NCBI GenBank assembly: GCA_009780325.1
Contig: WRAF01000010.1
Coordinates: 1-57,622 of the forward strand
DNA: 57,622 bases
Direction of reading: 5' to 3'
Source: Bacillota bacterium
GTDB lineage: Bacteria; Bacillota; Clostridia; Christensenellales; Pumilibacteraceae
Shown here: positions 42,885 through 51,494 of the stretch, one piece after another
Layout: every line of letters begins with the position of its first letter
Position numbering within the stretch: the stretch's first letter is position 1
Made by a program: the position numbers and the translations under genes
Notes under the pieces: model-generated
Database searches by the model: none
What the model was told of the DNA's origin: nothing
Seen by the model: only the letters and a program-made list of their open reading frames with translations

Positions 42885-45800
42885 ATGAAAAAAATCAAAG
42901 GATTGCTTGTTAGTATACTGTCGGTTACTTTGTGCGTGTTAGTTGCACTTGGCGGATTTACTATGATGGCATTTGCTAATGATGGAGTTGCAAGAACAAA
43001 CGGCAACGGCTGGACTGAGTCAACTGAGACTCAATTCTTTTCTGAATTTGCAAACATGCAGCGCAGAGTGAGATTGGGTGAAAATTTTGATGTGCCAGTA
43101 CAGCATGCTAATAATGTAGACTTAATTATCACTGCACCTAATGGCACTGTTATTTTTTGTACGGACAGAAATATAGATACATCTGTGGATACAGCCAATC
43201 ATGCACGTTCGTTCATAGCAAATCAAGTGGGCAACTATACAGTTAGGTTTTTTGATGGTGCTAATGAATTTGAATATATAATCAACAGCTTTGAGGATAG
43301 AGAGTTCTTTATTCAAGTTGAAGAAACTGAAAGGGCTTTCATGCCTGCATTTAGGCGTGCATCTTATGGCTTAAACGCAAATCAACTTGTTCCTGCTGTA
43401 GATTTTTTAAATTTGCCTGAATTTTTCTTAGCATATACAAATGAAAGAGGCGAAACTGTACCAAGAGATAATGTAAATTTGCGAGTTATGTTTACTCCTG
43501 GTGCTGCTGATATAAGATCTGGCAGTACTGGTCCTGCAATAGCGGGTGTTAGAGCGAGTGGATATCATATCGTGACGGATACTCAAAATGGCAATTTGCA
43601 ATTGTTTAATTTAAGACCAGGCATATTGACGGTTACTTTGGTTGCTAATATACACGGATCAGAATCAAGAGTTTATACTCATGATTTTGTAATCAATGTT
43701 CAAAATGATTTTGGTGTTGAAAGAGGTGCAACTATTGACCCTCAAGACCCAAATGAATCTGTTTCATTGGCTGCGCCTACTTTGTCAATTATTAATATGA
43801 ACAATACTCATAATATCAATACTAGGCTTGTTATTCCAACTGCAACAGCTTCTGACGCATTCAACAATAATGTATTTGTTAGAACTACGGTTATTGCTCC
43901 TAATGGGCAGCCTGCTGGGGTATATGAGATTTGTGAGCATGGATTTATCAGAAGAGATGCTGCCGGCAATCCTTATCGTGTATTTGAGTATGTAGACGGT
44001 GAGCGTACTGATACTCAAGTGACAGCAACATTTAATAATCGCTCTTCTAATGCTGAAGACAGGGCATTTTGGCCTTCTCAACAAGGCACTTATACTATAA
44101 CTTTAACTGCGGTTAACGGCGGCGGTGTTGCTGGCGCATCTCACACTTATACAATTGAAGTAAGCGATAGACTTGCGCCGATTATTGTTGATGTTGATGA
44201 GGCGTCTATCCCGTCTAATTGGGGCAGAAGTGCAATCACAATTTATGATTCTACAACTCCTACTAATACTAGAGAATTAAATACTATTGATGATACTCTT
44301 TTTAATATTCCTTTTCCAACTTTAGTAGATAATGCATCAAATATAAATAATTTAAGATTGACAATAACTTTAGTTAATCCTAACAATAGGACAATTGCTA
44401 GATGGTATGGGTCAGTTGCTGATTTTAGAGGTCAAGGCGAAAACACTAATGGAGTTCCTTTAAGTCCCGCTTATACTACTTTCTTTAATGCTGGTCAAGT
44501 AGAAAATTTGGTATTTAATGCAAACACTGGATATTTGCCTTTCTCTTTTAGAATGATTAACTTTGATAATAATCAACCTAGGCTTCAAGCTGAGTCAGAA
44601 AGACATGGTACTTGGTCTGTGATTTATTCAGTTAGAGATGAAGAAAATAATGGTGGTTCTGGCACGGCAAGACGTCAAATTACTATGAATGTAGTTGATA
44701 GACATACCGACACACAAGGTCCGACTGTTGATGCTGCAGACTTTAGATCGCTATTGCCTGAATATGTATTGATTCAAGAAGGCAGAGAAATATTTACTAT
44801 CCCTAGTGTGGGTGCACATGATGATATTTCATCTAGACTTAGACAATATTATAGAATGTGGGCAACAGGTTTAGACTATACTGCTAATGATTTTAGTTTA
44901 GCGCCGGCGCATTATGATGCGGCAACAAGTGAATATTATTTTGAAGAGGGTGGTATTAGGTTTGTTGTAACAGGATATAGCCGCAATACTGCAATTGATG
45001 TTGTTGCGCTTGAAGATTTTATTGTGCGTGAATACGAGGGTGAGTTTTATTTGACAGTTGTTAGAGGACATGAGGCGTTTGCTATTCCTTTAAGAATAAG
45101 TGATGAAGATGGCATTGCTGAAATTTCATTGTCGTATATAGCTTATGACAGCGTGGGCAATGTATTGAGTTTTGAAGAAAGAGATGCTGCTGGTGTTTTG
45201 CAAACTCATAATGAATTATATGCTAATATAAGCTTTTTATATGCTGGTTCTATTGTTCAAACAGATTATTTTGATTTTATAACTAACGGTATTGGATCTA
45301 TTAGTGATTTAGATAGAGACGATATTAAAGCAGGATATTTTTGGAATCTAGGCGGATTTGATATAGTAGGAATTTCTAGAAGAGCAAGGGCTTATACTGG
45401 TTTTGAAATTACTTTAAGAGACCCTAATGGAGATTTTGTTAATACTACTTCTTATAGCTTTTTCTATCCAAGGGTTGATAAACTTGATGAAGATGCGTCT
45501 CATTATGGAGAGTATTCAACATTGCATGTTAGGCATATCACAGCTCAACCTACCGTACCAGGAAAATACTCACTTTTAGTGCGTGCATTTGATATTTCTG
45601 GTGTATCACAAATTAGAGCGTTTACTTTCTATGTAAATCCTGCTGAGTCTGACCAAGGTCATGCTGGTGGAGCAAGAGCTCCGTTTATTGGTTCAGAAGG
45701 CAATAGTCACACTGCTTATAGGTTGACTGACAGACACTTTATCCCTGGGGCAACTAATGCTGACCATAATATTATCGTACGCAGAATTACGGGACCTAGC

Positions 45801-46985
45801 TTTATGTTGGCGGGCAATGAGTTTACTGCGTTGTCAACTGATAGATTTGATATTGAAGATTTCTATATTAATGTTGAAGACCCTAATTTTAATAATGGTG
45901 ATTTAGTTGCGCCTTATTTGGATAATGGCACAATAGTTAGGCACTTTGTCAATAGCTTAGAACACAATATTATTACGATTAGCCAAGACGCTGCTTATGA
46001 AATTTATGTAGATGGATTTTTGCCGTCATATATGTCTCACCCAAGACCATTAAACAGAGGCGGTATGATGCCTAATGATATTAATGTTTGGTTCCCTAAT
46101 GAGTTTTTGCATCTGCCTGCATTTATAGGCGCTTCTAATTTTGCTGATGCTGCTGAGATTTTAGTAGGCGTGTCTATAGGAGAATATAATCTTGATGTAA
46201 TGCCTCTTTTCCATGAAGTTGATATAAATGGCAATCCGTTGTATATTAATAACATGCTTGATACTCATGATGCAGATGGAAATAGAATTAGCACAAGCAT
46301 TAATCCTGTACCAGCTAATCATGCTAATGCAAGGCCTCGTTATACTTTTGAAGAATATAATGAAGATGGCATACGAAATATTGTGACAAATAGATGGGCA
46401 TTTGCAACTAGCAGAGATGGCAATCATATGGTAAATGTAACTGCTATACCAAGCGGCACTAGTCAAAGAGCTCATGAAAGCTTTAATATTAGAATCGGCA
46501 GAACTGATGTTCCGACATTCTTTATTGATGGTGCAACTATAAAAAATGCAATGGTAGATGATCATTTTATTCATCCAATATTAGGCGGTCTTTTAGTAAA
46601 TGACCCTTATGACTTTGATTCTGTTACTATTACTATCACAAATCCTGACGGCACTCCTATTTTTGATAGCAGCGCAAATGCAACTTTCAACAGAGCTATT
46701 TGGGAAGGTCGCACAACAGAAGAGCAAAGGACAACTGATTTTGTGTTTGATAGACCTGGGTCATTTAATGTTACAGTAACATTAAATGACGGAGAAAGAG
46801 CTAGTTCTACTGAATCATATGTAATTGTTGTTACTGCACCTGCTACTCCAATAGGCGGAAACTTGCTGCCTTTAACTATTGTGCTAATTGTAATTGGTGT
46901 TGCTTTAATTGTTGGCGCTATTGTGTATGCTGTTAGATTTAAACCTAAAAAAATTGACACAAAACAAACTGGACAAGGAATCTAG
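42885..46985 (+). CDS. Large cell-surface protein with Ig-like repeats and C-terminal anchor
   Basis: The 1366-residue protein has a signal peptide (MKKIKGLLVSILSVTLCVLV to about AFA at residue 31), a long extracellular part made of about ten beta-sandwich like modules, and one C-terminal membrane helix (LPLTIVLIVIGVALIVGAIV) with a short basic tail, but no LPxTG motif. Modules repeat patterns such as GTYTITLTAVNGGG, GKYSLLVRAFDISGV and GSFNVTVTLNDGE, each typical of the last strands of an Ig or PKD/cadherin-like fold. Ser, Thr and Asn are frequent and Cys rare. It may serve adhesion or envelope structure; the ligand is unknown. GAGGAGAG precedes the ATG. Confidence 0.88.
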   Translation: MKKIKGLLVSILSVTLCVLVALGGFTMMAFANDGVARTNGNGWTESTETQFFSEFANMQRRVRLGENFDVPVQHANNVDLIITAPNGTVIFCTDRNIDTSVDTANHARSFIANQVGNYTVRFFDGANEFEYIINSFEDREFFIQVEETERAFMPAFRRASYGLNANQLVPAVDFLNLPEFFLAYTNERGETVPRDNVNLRVMFTPGAADIRSGSTGPAIAGVRASGYHIVTDTQNGNLQLFNLRPGILTVTLVANIHGSESRVYTHDFVINVQNDFGVERGATIDPQDPNESVSLAAPTLSIINMNNTHNINTRLVIPTATASDAFNNNVFVRTTVIAPNGQPAGVYEICEHGFIRRDAAGNPYRVFEYVDGERTDTQVTATFNNRSSNAEDRAFWPSQQGTYTITLTAVNGGGVAGASHTYTIEVSDRLAPIIVDVDEASIPSNWGRSAITIYDSTTPTNTRELNTIDDTLFNIPFPTLVDNASNINNLRLTITLVNPNNRTIARWYGSVADFRGQGENTNGVPLSPAYTTFFNAGQVENLVFNANTGYLPFSFRMINFDNNQPRLQAESERHGTWSVIYSVRDEENNGGSGTARRQITMNVVDRHTDTQGPTVDAADFRSLLPEYVLIQEGREIFTIPSVGAHDDISSRLRQYYRMWATGLDYTANDFSLAPAHYDAATSEYYFEEGGIRFVVTGYSRNTAIDVVALEDFIVREYEGEFYLTVVRGHEAFAIPLRISDEDGIAEISLSYIAYDSVGNVLSFEERDAAGVLQTHNELYANISFLYAGSIVQTDYFDFITNGIGSISDLDRDDIKAGYFWNLGGFDIVGISRRARAYTGFEITLRDPNGDFVNTTSYSFFYPRVDKLDEDASHYGEYSTLHVRHITAQPTVPGKYSLLVRAFDISGVSQIRAFTFYVNPAESDQGHAGGARAPFIGSEGNSHTAYRLTDRHFIPGATNADHNIIVRRITGPSFMLAGNEFTALSTDRFDIEDFYINVEDPNFNNGDLVAPYLDNGTIVRHFVNSLEHNIITISQDAAYEIYVDGFLPSYMSHPRPLNRGGMMPNDINVWFPNEFLHLPAFIGASNFADAAEILVGVSIGEYNLDVMPLFHEVDINGNPLYINNMLDTHDADGNRISTSINPVPANHANARPRYTFEEYNEDGIRNIVTNRWAFATSRDGNHMVNVTAIPSGTSQRAHESFNIRIGRTDVPTFFIDGATIKNAMVDDHFIHPILGGLLVNDPYDFDSVTITITNPDGTPIFDSSANATFNRAIWEGRTTEEQRTTDFVFDRPGSFNVTVTLNDGERASSTESYVIVVTAPATPIGGNLLPLTIVLIVIGVALIVGAIVYAVRFKPKKIDTKQTGQGI

Positions 46986-47012
46986 GATATTAAAAACCTC
47001 ATTGTTTGATAC

Positions 47013-47050
47013 TGAAGAAAGCGGCTCATACTAATGGGCTGCTTTCTTTG
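47013..47050 (+). terminator. Terminator of the surface protein gene
   Basis: AAGAAAGC, an inner stem GGC..GCT, then GCTTTCTT and T-rich sequence. Confidence 0.65.
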
Positions 47051-47113
47051 ATTGTTGAATAGTGTTTGAAGTTTGGTAACAAAGTTCTTTTTATGGACTA
47101 TTTATAATTGTCT

Positions 47114-48241
47114 ATGCAAGAGAGTCAATCGTCAGCCACTAGTCGCCGATTGCTAAAAAAAATGGAATATAATAAATTAATAATAAAAGATGTAGAAATA
47201 GAGCACTTTAATAATTTTATTAAAGAGCTTAAAAAAAATCGTACTCTCAAAATAAAGAGTTATAAGCCTGCAACAGATAAGGTGCTGCAGGAGCGTTTTA
47301 CGTTTAGCTGTGAGTTTGATAATATAAGTATTGTATATGAAACAAGGGCAAAATGTATAATTATAACAGCAGCGGATTATTTATTATCACTATTAAATGC
47401 AGATTTTTTAAGGGTAAAAGAAAACAGAACAAGCTATATTATAGCTCCTACGATGCCAAAACCTGCATTGGTTAAACCAGCTTCTGCAAGGACACCTATT
47501 TCTAATCAGCATAAAAATACTGTAATTCAGCCAAAACCTGCATTGCAAAAAGCAGTTTTAACAGAGACAACTAGTAATAATCGCTTAAAAAATACTTCAG
47601 TGAAACCAGCGCAAAGTGTGCATTCATCAAGTATCCTCGCAAAATCAAAACCTATATCAACGCAAAAAAAACCTGTCACAATCACTAATAGTCAATCAAC
47701 ATCAACCAAAAATAATCCTTCTCAAAAAACTAAAAAGGCAATAGAGATGGAGAAAAAACTTAAAAAATTGCTTCCCACTGCCTTTGAATTATTGTGTGAG
47801 CAATCAAAAACGGATTTTATCATAGGAATGACAGATATTACAAATGATTATGTACGCTTATCTGATTATTCTATGCTGTTAGTCCCTTTATATCGTGCTT
47901 TAGAAAGGCTTATTTTTGATTTGCAGCAGGCAGAAAATATTAATGTCAAAATGATAGGGCAAGGGTATGAAAAAGATGATGCTGGGCGATATATTTTAAA
48001 AGCGGGCTATCAAAAGCGCATAGGGTCTATTGTTTATGGTGAGGTCATGGCAGCATTATATACAGAATATTTTGAAAAGCGAAACTTCTATGCTCATTCT
48101 GATATAACAGGTGACTCGCTTTCAAGAGTAATCACAGACAAGGCGATGGTCAAAAATATTTTGACATCACTAATAGTTTTGATAGAATATAATGCAAAAA
48201 AATTAAAAGAGATTGGGTTTAGTTTAGGTCAAAAAAAGTAA
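47114..48241 (+). CDS. RnlA-family (RNase LS) HEPN toxin homologue
   Basis: RnlA is an RNase toxin with an inactive-by-default HEPN domain. The C-terminal 150 residues align by eye with E. coli RnlA: LSDYSMLLVPLYRALERL for LPDYCMLLYPELRTIEGV, then GRYILKAGYQ for HYILKPQF, then the catalytic segment EYFEKRNFYAHSD, with R-N-x3-H at residues about 323-328. Residues about 20-90 resemble the domain before it. Between them lies a linker of about 100 residues rich in Lys, Pro and Ser (KPALQKAVLTE and similar), which is unusual. No RnlB antitoxin gene is adjacent. Its stop overlaps the start of the ABC-F gene (TAATG). I start at ATG 47114; TATAAT ends 5 bases before it, so it may be leaderless. Confidence 0.75.
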   Translation: MQESQSSATSRRLLKKMEYNKLIIKDVEIEHFNNFIKELKKNRTLKIKSYKPATDKVLQERFTFSCEFDNISIVYETRAKCIIITAADYLLSLLNADFLRVKENRTSYIIAPTMPKPALVKPASARTPISNQHKNTVIQPKPALQKAVLTETTSNNRLKNTSVKPAQSVHSSSILAKSKPISTQKKPVTITNSQSTSTKNNPSQKTKKAIEMEKKLKKLLPTAFELLCEQSKTDFIIGMTDITNDYVRLSDYSMLLVPLYRALERLIFDLQQAENINVKMIGQGYEKDDAGRYILKAGYQKRIGSIVYGEVMAALYTEYFEKRNFYAHSDITGDSLSRVITDKAMVKNILTSLIVLIEYNAKKLKEIGFSLGQKK

Positions 48242-49731
48242 TGTCTAATATAGTAGTCAAAAACCTTATGTTTTCATATGAGAACAGTGAGGATATAATA
48301 TTCAATAATGTGTCTATTAATATAAATACTAATTGGCACTTGGGGTTTTGCGGTCGTAATGGGCGTGGCAAGACTACTTTTTTGCGATTGTTGATGGGGG
48401 AATTGGAATATAGCGACAGCATAACTCATAATATAGATTTTGAGTATTTTCCATTTAAAGTTAATAATCCTAAGTGTCTTGTAATTGATATTTTGCTAGA
48501 GATTATTCCTAATATAGAGATATGGCAAATACAAAAAGAACTAAATTTATTGGATATGGATAGCGATGATGTGCTGTATCGTACTTTTGATACGCTGTCT
48601 AATGGTGAGCAAACAAAGATTTTGTTAGCTGTATTATTTTTAAAAGACGGCAAATTTCCGCTTATTGATGAACCGACTAATCATTTGGATATATTAGGGA
48701 GACAGACGGTTGCAAACTACTTAAAATCTAAAAAAGGTTTTATTTTAGTTTCACACGACAGGATATTTTTAGACAGATGTATTGACCATGTATTGTCTAT
48801 CAATCGCAATGATATTGAAATTATCAAGGGGAATTTTTCTGTGTGGTTAGAGCAAAAACAGATGAGAGATGCGTTTGAGCTTAATCAAAATGAAAAGTTG
48901 ACTAAAGAAATTGATAGGCTTGAAGGTGCAAAAAGAAAGGCAAAGGATTGGGCGGATAAGGCGGAAGGTGCAAAGATTGGCATTGACCCATACAAGGTTG
49001 ATAATAAAATGGGACATCGAACAAATCAGAGCTCAAAGTCTAAGGCTATGATGGGGAGGGCTAAGGCAATTGGGAATAGGATTGATAGAGATATTGAAAT
49101 TAAGTCAGGATTATTGAAAAATATAGAGAGCAGTTTTGAATTAAAGCTTCAGTCATTAAAACATGCTTCTGATCATATTTTGAGTTTGTCGGATATATCT
49201 GTTAATTATGGTAGTGAGAATATAGTTACTGACTTTAATTTGGTGGTAAATCATGGTGAGCGAGTGGCGATTAGAGGAGCTAATGGTAGCGGCAAGAGCA
49301 GTCTTATCAAGTTAATTTGCAGAGAAAATATTCCGCACAAAGGGAAGATTAATGTTTCACCCAAATTGATTATGTCGTATGTGGGACAGGATGCATCGTT
49401 TTTGAAGGGAAGTTTAGGAGATTTCGCCATAAAAAACAATTTGGATGCTACGTTATTTTTTGCTGTTTTGAATAAACTAGATTTTTACGGACGGCAATTT
49501 AATAAGGATATGAGTGAGTTTAGTGCAGGACAAAAAAAGAAGGTGCTGATAGCTGGCAGTTTAGCAAAAGCGGCACATATTTATATTTGGGATGAACCGC
49601 TTAATTATATTGATGTTTTATCTAGGATACAGATTGAGGATGTGATAATGGAGTATAAGCCTACAATGGTTTTTATTGAGCATGATAGAGCATTTGTAGA
49701 GAAGGTGGCAACTAGAGTGGTGGATTTATAG
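48241..49731 (+). CDS. ABC-F ATPase of the Lsa/CplR ribosome-protection type
   Basis: Two ABC domains in one chain without membrane parts: GFCGRNGRGKTTFLRLLMG and LSNGEQTKILLAVLF with LIDEPTNHLD in the first, GANGSGKSSLIKLICR, EFSAGQKKKVLIAGSL and IWDEPLNYIDV in the second. The order and wording (NGRGKTTLLRLL, FPLIDEPTNHLD, IWDEPLNYLDV) follow the Lsa/CplR family, which frees ribosomes from lincosamides, streptogramin A and pleuromutilins. The inter-domain linker carries WADKAEGAK and NKMGHRTNQSSKSKAMMGRA. Both ATP sites look active. It is translationally coupled to the RnlA-like toxin, so besides drug resistance a role in protecting from, or sensing for, that toxin must be considered. Confidence 0.9.
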   Translation: MSNIVVKNLMFSYENSEDIIFNNVSININTNWHLGFCGRNGRGKTTFLRLLMGELEYSDSITHNIDFEYFPFKVNNPKCLVIDILLEIIPNIEIWQIQKELNLLDMDSDDVLYRTFDTLSNGEQTKILLAVLFLKDGKFPLIDEPTNHLDILGRQTVANYLKSKKGFILVSHDRIFLDRCIDHVLSINRNDIEIIKGNFSVWLEQKQMRDAFELNQNEKLTKEIDRLEGAKRKAKDWADKAEGAKIGIDPYKVDNKMGHRTNQSSKSKAMMGRAKAIGNRIDRDIEIKSGLLKNIESSFELKLQSLKHASDHILSLSDISVNYGSENIVTDFNLVVNHGERVAIRGANGSGKSSLIKLICRENIPHKGKINVSPKLIMSYVGQDASFLKGSLGDFAIKNNLDATLFFAVLNKLDFYGRQFNKDMSEFSAGQKKKVLIAGSLAKAAHIYIWDEPLNYIDVLSRIQIEDVIMEYKPTMVFIEHDRAFVEKVATRVVDL

Positions 49732-49879
49732 GCTAAAAATATTAAAAATTAAATCGTTAAAATAATTCTAAATGGAATGTAGTTTTATTGAAAATAAGTG
49801 AAGCGATAAAGGTTGTTGCTCCTCTAATAAGTGCTGCTACATATAGTCTAGCACAACAATGTGCTTAAGGCGGCTTAGT

Positions 49880-49930
49880 TTTACATAATTTTTACATAAT
49901 GTAGACTATAAAAATTACATAAAATTTACA
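49880..49930 (+). promoter_or_regulatory. Four helically phased TTTACA repeats
   Basis: TTTACA at 49880, TTTACA at 49891, ATTACA at 49914 and TTTACA at 49925. The steps are 11, 23 and 11 bases, so all lie on one face of DNA. They resemble the PhoP boxes at 22509 and end 21 bases before the -35 box of the next gene. The rest of 49732-49990 holds no clear gene. Confidence 0.5.
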
Positions 49931-49951
49931 CGCACATACCCAAAAAAACGC

Positions 49952-49981
49952 TTTACAACAAGACGTTTTTTTTGTTATACT
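49952..49981 (+). promoter_or_regulatory. Promoter of the CTP synthase homologue
   Basis: TTTACA, 18 bases, TATACT, then 9 bases to the ATG at 49991. The message would have a leader of 0-3 bases. Confidence 0.6.
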
Positions 49982-49990
49982 TATAGTATT

Positions 49991-51475
49991 ATGCCAAAGT
50001 ATGTATTTTTTACTGGAGGGGTGGTTTCTGGTCTTGGAAAAGGAATCACTGCTGCCTCATTAGGGAAATTGATGAGGGCTAGGGGATATAGAGTTGATGT
50101 ATTAAAACTCAATCCTTATTTTAATGTGGATTCAAAAACACTGCATCCAAAGTATCATGGTGAAGTTTATATCACTGAGGACGGACGTGCGTGCGATCTT
50201 TTAAGCGGTCATTATGAACGAATTTTAGGCATTACTATATCATCAAAAAATGATGTGACAAGCGGTGAAATTTATCGCAGTGTCATTGATAAAGAGCGTG
50301 AAAATGAGTATGGCGGACAAACTGTACAGGTTGTTCCGCATATTACTGATGAGATTAAATTGCGTGCAAAAAATTTATGCATAAAAAATACCGATGTTGT
50401 TATAATTGAAGTAGGCGGCACGGTGGGTGATATTGAGGCTCAGCCGTTTTTTGAGGCATTAAGACAATTGCGTGTAGACCTTGGCAAAAACAATACTGCA
50501 TATGTGCATGTGTCGTTGGTGCCGTTTATTGGTGAAAGCGGAGAGCAGAAAACAAAGCCTACTCAGCACAGCGTAAGAGAATTACAGAATGTAGGAATAC
50601 AGCCTGATGTTTTAGTGTGCAGAAGTGAAAAGCCTATTGCAAGGGGCTCAAAAGATAAGCTGGCATTATTTTGTAATGTGGAAAAAGACTGTGTGATAGA
50701 AAATATTTTGTCATCTAATGTGTATGATATGCCATTGAGGCTGGAAGAAGATGGATTTGGCAAGGTAATTTTAAGAAAACTTGGGCTAGAAGATAATGCT
50801 CCTGATTTATCTGATTTAAAAGATTTATGTAATAAAATTGAAAAAGTGTCTAAACAAAGTGAGACAGTTAAGATTGGTATTGTATCAAAGTTTTCTGATA
50901 AGGCAGACACGCATATATCTTTAAGAGAATCTTTGTTTTTTGCAGGACTGCATAGCGGAATTAAGGTGGAGTTAGTTAATGTTTTTAATGAGGCGGGGCT
51001 TAAAAATTTGGATGGGATAGTGGTTACTTCAGGTATACATAAAAGCTTTAGTTCTTTAAAAATTGCTGCAGTTAATTATGCTAAGAAAAATAATATTTCT
51101 ATAATATTGATAGGTGATGCTATGATTTATGGAATCAATGGAATTAATCATGATAAAGAAACAGCAAAATCAAGCTATAAAAATAGCAGATTGGGGCTTG
51201 CTGCTACACAATTAAAAGATGATAGTATTTTGCAAAAAATTTATGGGGTAAAAAATATAAATATGCGCCATCATAATTTAATAGAGATTGATGATGGATT
51301 TTTGAGTGCAGATAAAAATTTAGAAGGGCTAGGATATAGTGATACTAATTTAACTGCTTATGCGCATAAAAATCATAAATTTTTTGTTGGAGTGTCATAT
51401 TTGCCTCAATTTGGATCTAGTATAAATAGCCCTGATAAATTATTGGAAATGTTTGTTAAAGAATCAAAAAAATAG
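49991..51475 (+). CDS. pyrG: CTP synthase homologue with a dead glutaminase domain
   Basis: CTP synthase joins UTP, ATP and an amino group taken from glutamine. The amidoligase half is well kept: P-loop GGVVSGLGKG (residues 9-18), Asp of CDLLSGHYER, Glu of IIEVGGTVGDIE, and KTKPTQHSVREL. Asp of the DPY motif is Asn41 (LNPYFNVD). The C-terminal half still folds like a class I glutaminase (SRLGLAATQL, VGVSYLPQFGSS) but all three catalytic residues are gone: the Cys of GICLGMQ is Gly375, His is Leu471 and Glu is Gln473; the oxyanion PGGFG is also lost. It has 494 residues against about 535. It could use free ammonia, or a partner glutaminase, or do another reaction. The next gene starts 19 bases on. 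Confidence 0.9.
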   Translation: MPKYVFFTGGVVSGLGKGITAASLGKLMRARGYRVDVLKLNPYFNVDSKTLHPKYHGEVYITEDGRACDLLSGHYERILGITISSKNDVTSGEIYRSVIDKERENEYGGQTVQVVPHITDEIKLRAKNLCIKNTDVVIIEVGGTVGDIEAQPFFEALRQLRVDLGKNNTAYVHVSLVPFIGESGEQKTKPTQHSVRELQNVGIQPDVLVCRSEKPIARGSKDKLALFCNVEKDCVIENILSSNVYDMPLRLEEDGFGKVILRKLGLEDNAPDLSDLKDLCNKIEKVSKQSETVKIGIVSKFSDKADTHISLRESLFFAGLHSGIKVELVNVFNEAGLKNLDGIVVTSGIHKSFSSLKIAAVNYAKKNNISIILIGDAMIYGINGINHDKETAKSSYKNSRLGLAATQLKDDSILQKIYGVKNINMRHHNLIEIDDGFLSADKNLEGLGYSDTNLTAYAHKNHKFFVGVSYLPQFGSSINSPDKLLEMFVKESKK

Positions 51476-51494
51476 AAAAAATTAGGAATTTAAA

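Noticed and set aside
49787-49868. 26-codon frame from a TTG (KISEAIKVVAPLISAATYSL)
   Set aside because: It reads well and is hydrophobic, but has no ribosome site or promoter and could be a decayed fragment; too weak to list as a gene.
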